From NCBI GenBank assembly GCA_964607375.1, contig CAZSJY010000065.1, positions 1 to 5,453 of the forward strand: a stretch of 5,453 nt of DNA, read 5' to 3'. Shown one piece after another: positions 5,272 to 5,453 of this stretch (positions are counted from its first letter, which is position 1; every line of letters starts with the position of its first letter). Origin of the DNA: JACNLC01 sp964607375 (GTDB lineage: Bacteria; Fidelibacterota; Marinisomatia; SCGC-AAA003-L08; JACNLC01). A program made the position numbers and the translations under genes. The notes beneath the pieces are model-generated. The model was given only the letters and a program-made list of their open reading frames with translations, was not told the origin of the DNA and did no database searches.

Positions 5272-5453
5272 ATGTTAAATCGAATAATTTTTGTTTCTTT
5301 AGTTTTCATTTTTGGATGTGCGACATTTAGAAGTGAAATTGAAGGTGAATTTACTGGTGAGGCAAAAAAGAACTTTGGAGCAGAAAAAACAAGTGTCGTT
5401 TTTGTAATGCGACATTTAAGGCAATCGAAGGGATTTGATGCAATACCAAAACT
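5272..5453 (+). CDS. Probable lipoprotein, function unknown (3' partial)
   Basis: Sixty codons are visible before the window ends, with no stop. The N-terminus has a short basic start (MLNR), a hydrophobic stretch (IIFVSLVFIF) and Gly-Cys at residues 15-16, which reads as a lipoprotein signal peptide with C16 as the lipidated residue. The -3/-2 positions (Ile-Phe) are not the best lipobox, so an uncleaved anchor is possible. The mature part (ATFRSEIEGEFTG..., then SVVFVMRHLRQSKGFDAIPK) matches no family I recognise. It lies 9 bases after the hydratase stop and is probably the next gene of the same transcript. Confidence 0.8.
   Translation, partial: MLNRIIFVSLVFIFGCATFRSEIEGEFTGEAKKNFGAEKTSVVFVMRHLRQSKGFDAIPK

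Noticed and set aside
187..5453. DGR template repeat or reverse transcriptase inside the window
   Set aside because: No second copy of the GGTTTCCGCG end of the variable region, no AAC-rich repeat, and no reverse transcriptase motif was seen by eye on either strand.

Overview
The window is AT-rich bacterial DNA (roughly 35-40% GC in the core genes by eye). All supported genes lie on the + strand, and most have purine-rich Shine-Dalgarno sites. The sequence alone does not fix the taxon. The gene types (a LeuC-LeuD-type fused aconitase, an IVP/S23-type four-helix-bundle gene embedded in short repeats, a formylglycine-enzyme-fold variable protein) fit an uncultured or environmental anaerobe near Bacteroidota/Ignavibacteriota/Cloacimonadota, but that is inference.

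Left edge (1-391): this is the unusual part. Bases 1-186 encode the last 61 residues of a formylglycine-generating-enzyme (FGE/SUMF1) C-type-lectin-fold protein. Its C-terminus looks like the variable region of a diversity-generating retroelement (DGR) target: runs of NNC/NNT codons that can each be derived from AAC/AAT by changing only adenines, set between conserved RGGS and GFRV blocks. A perfect 11-bp inverted repeat (216-245) follows. After it comes a 44-codon reading frame (257-391) resembling the N-terminal third of Avd, the DGR accessory protein. The avd frame breaks off where the next gene starts, and neither template repeat nor reverse transcriptase is seen in this window. I read this as a severed DGR cassette, or an orphan target whose reverse transcriptase would have to act from elsewhere.

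Core (381-5262): a cation diffusion facilitator (metal/proton antiporter) with a duplicated cytoplasmic domain is followed after 22 bases by an isocitrate/isopropylmalate dehydrogenase family enzyme with a GTG start. Further on lies a 600-residue fused aconitase-family hydratase. The dehydrogenase and hydratase together would convert citrate to isocitrate to 2-oxoglutarate (TCA cycle). A lysine-type homocitrate branch or promiscuous use is a less likely alternative. Between them sits an apparent insertion (about 2743-3426): a TTG-start IVP/S23-type four-helix-bundle gene bracketed by inverted CTAACTAC repeats, a 64-residue two-helix membrane protein, and three tandem CCTAAAT heptamers.

Right edge (5272-5453): the start of a probable lipoprotein gene, 9 bases behind the hydratase and with a very strong ribosome binding site, is cut by the window end. 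No rRNA, tRNA or CRISPR array was seen, and no gene-free stretch exceeds 300 bases.
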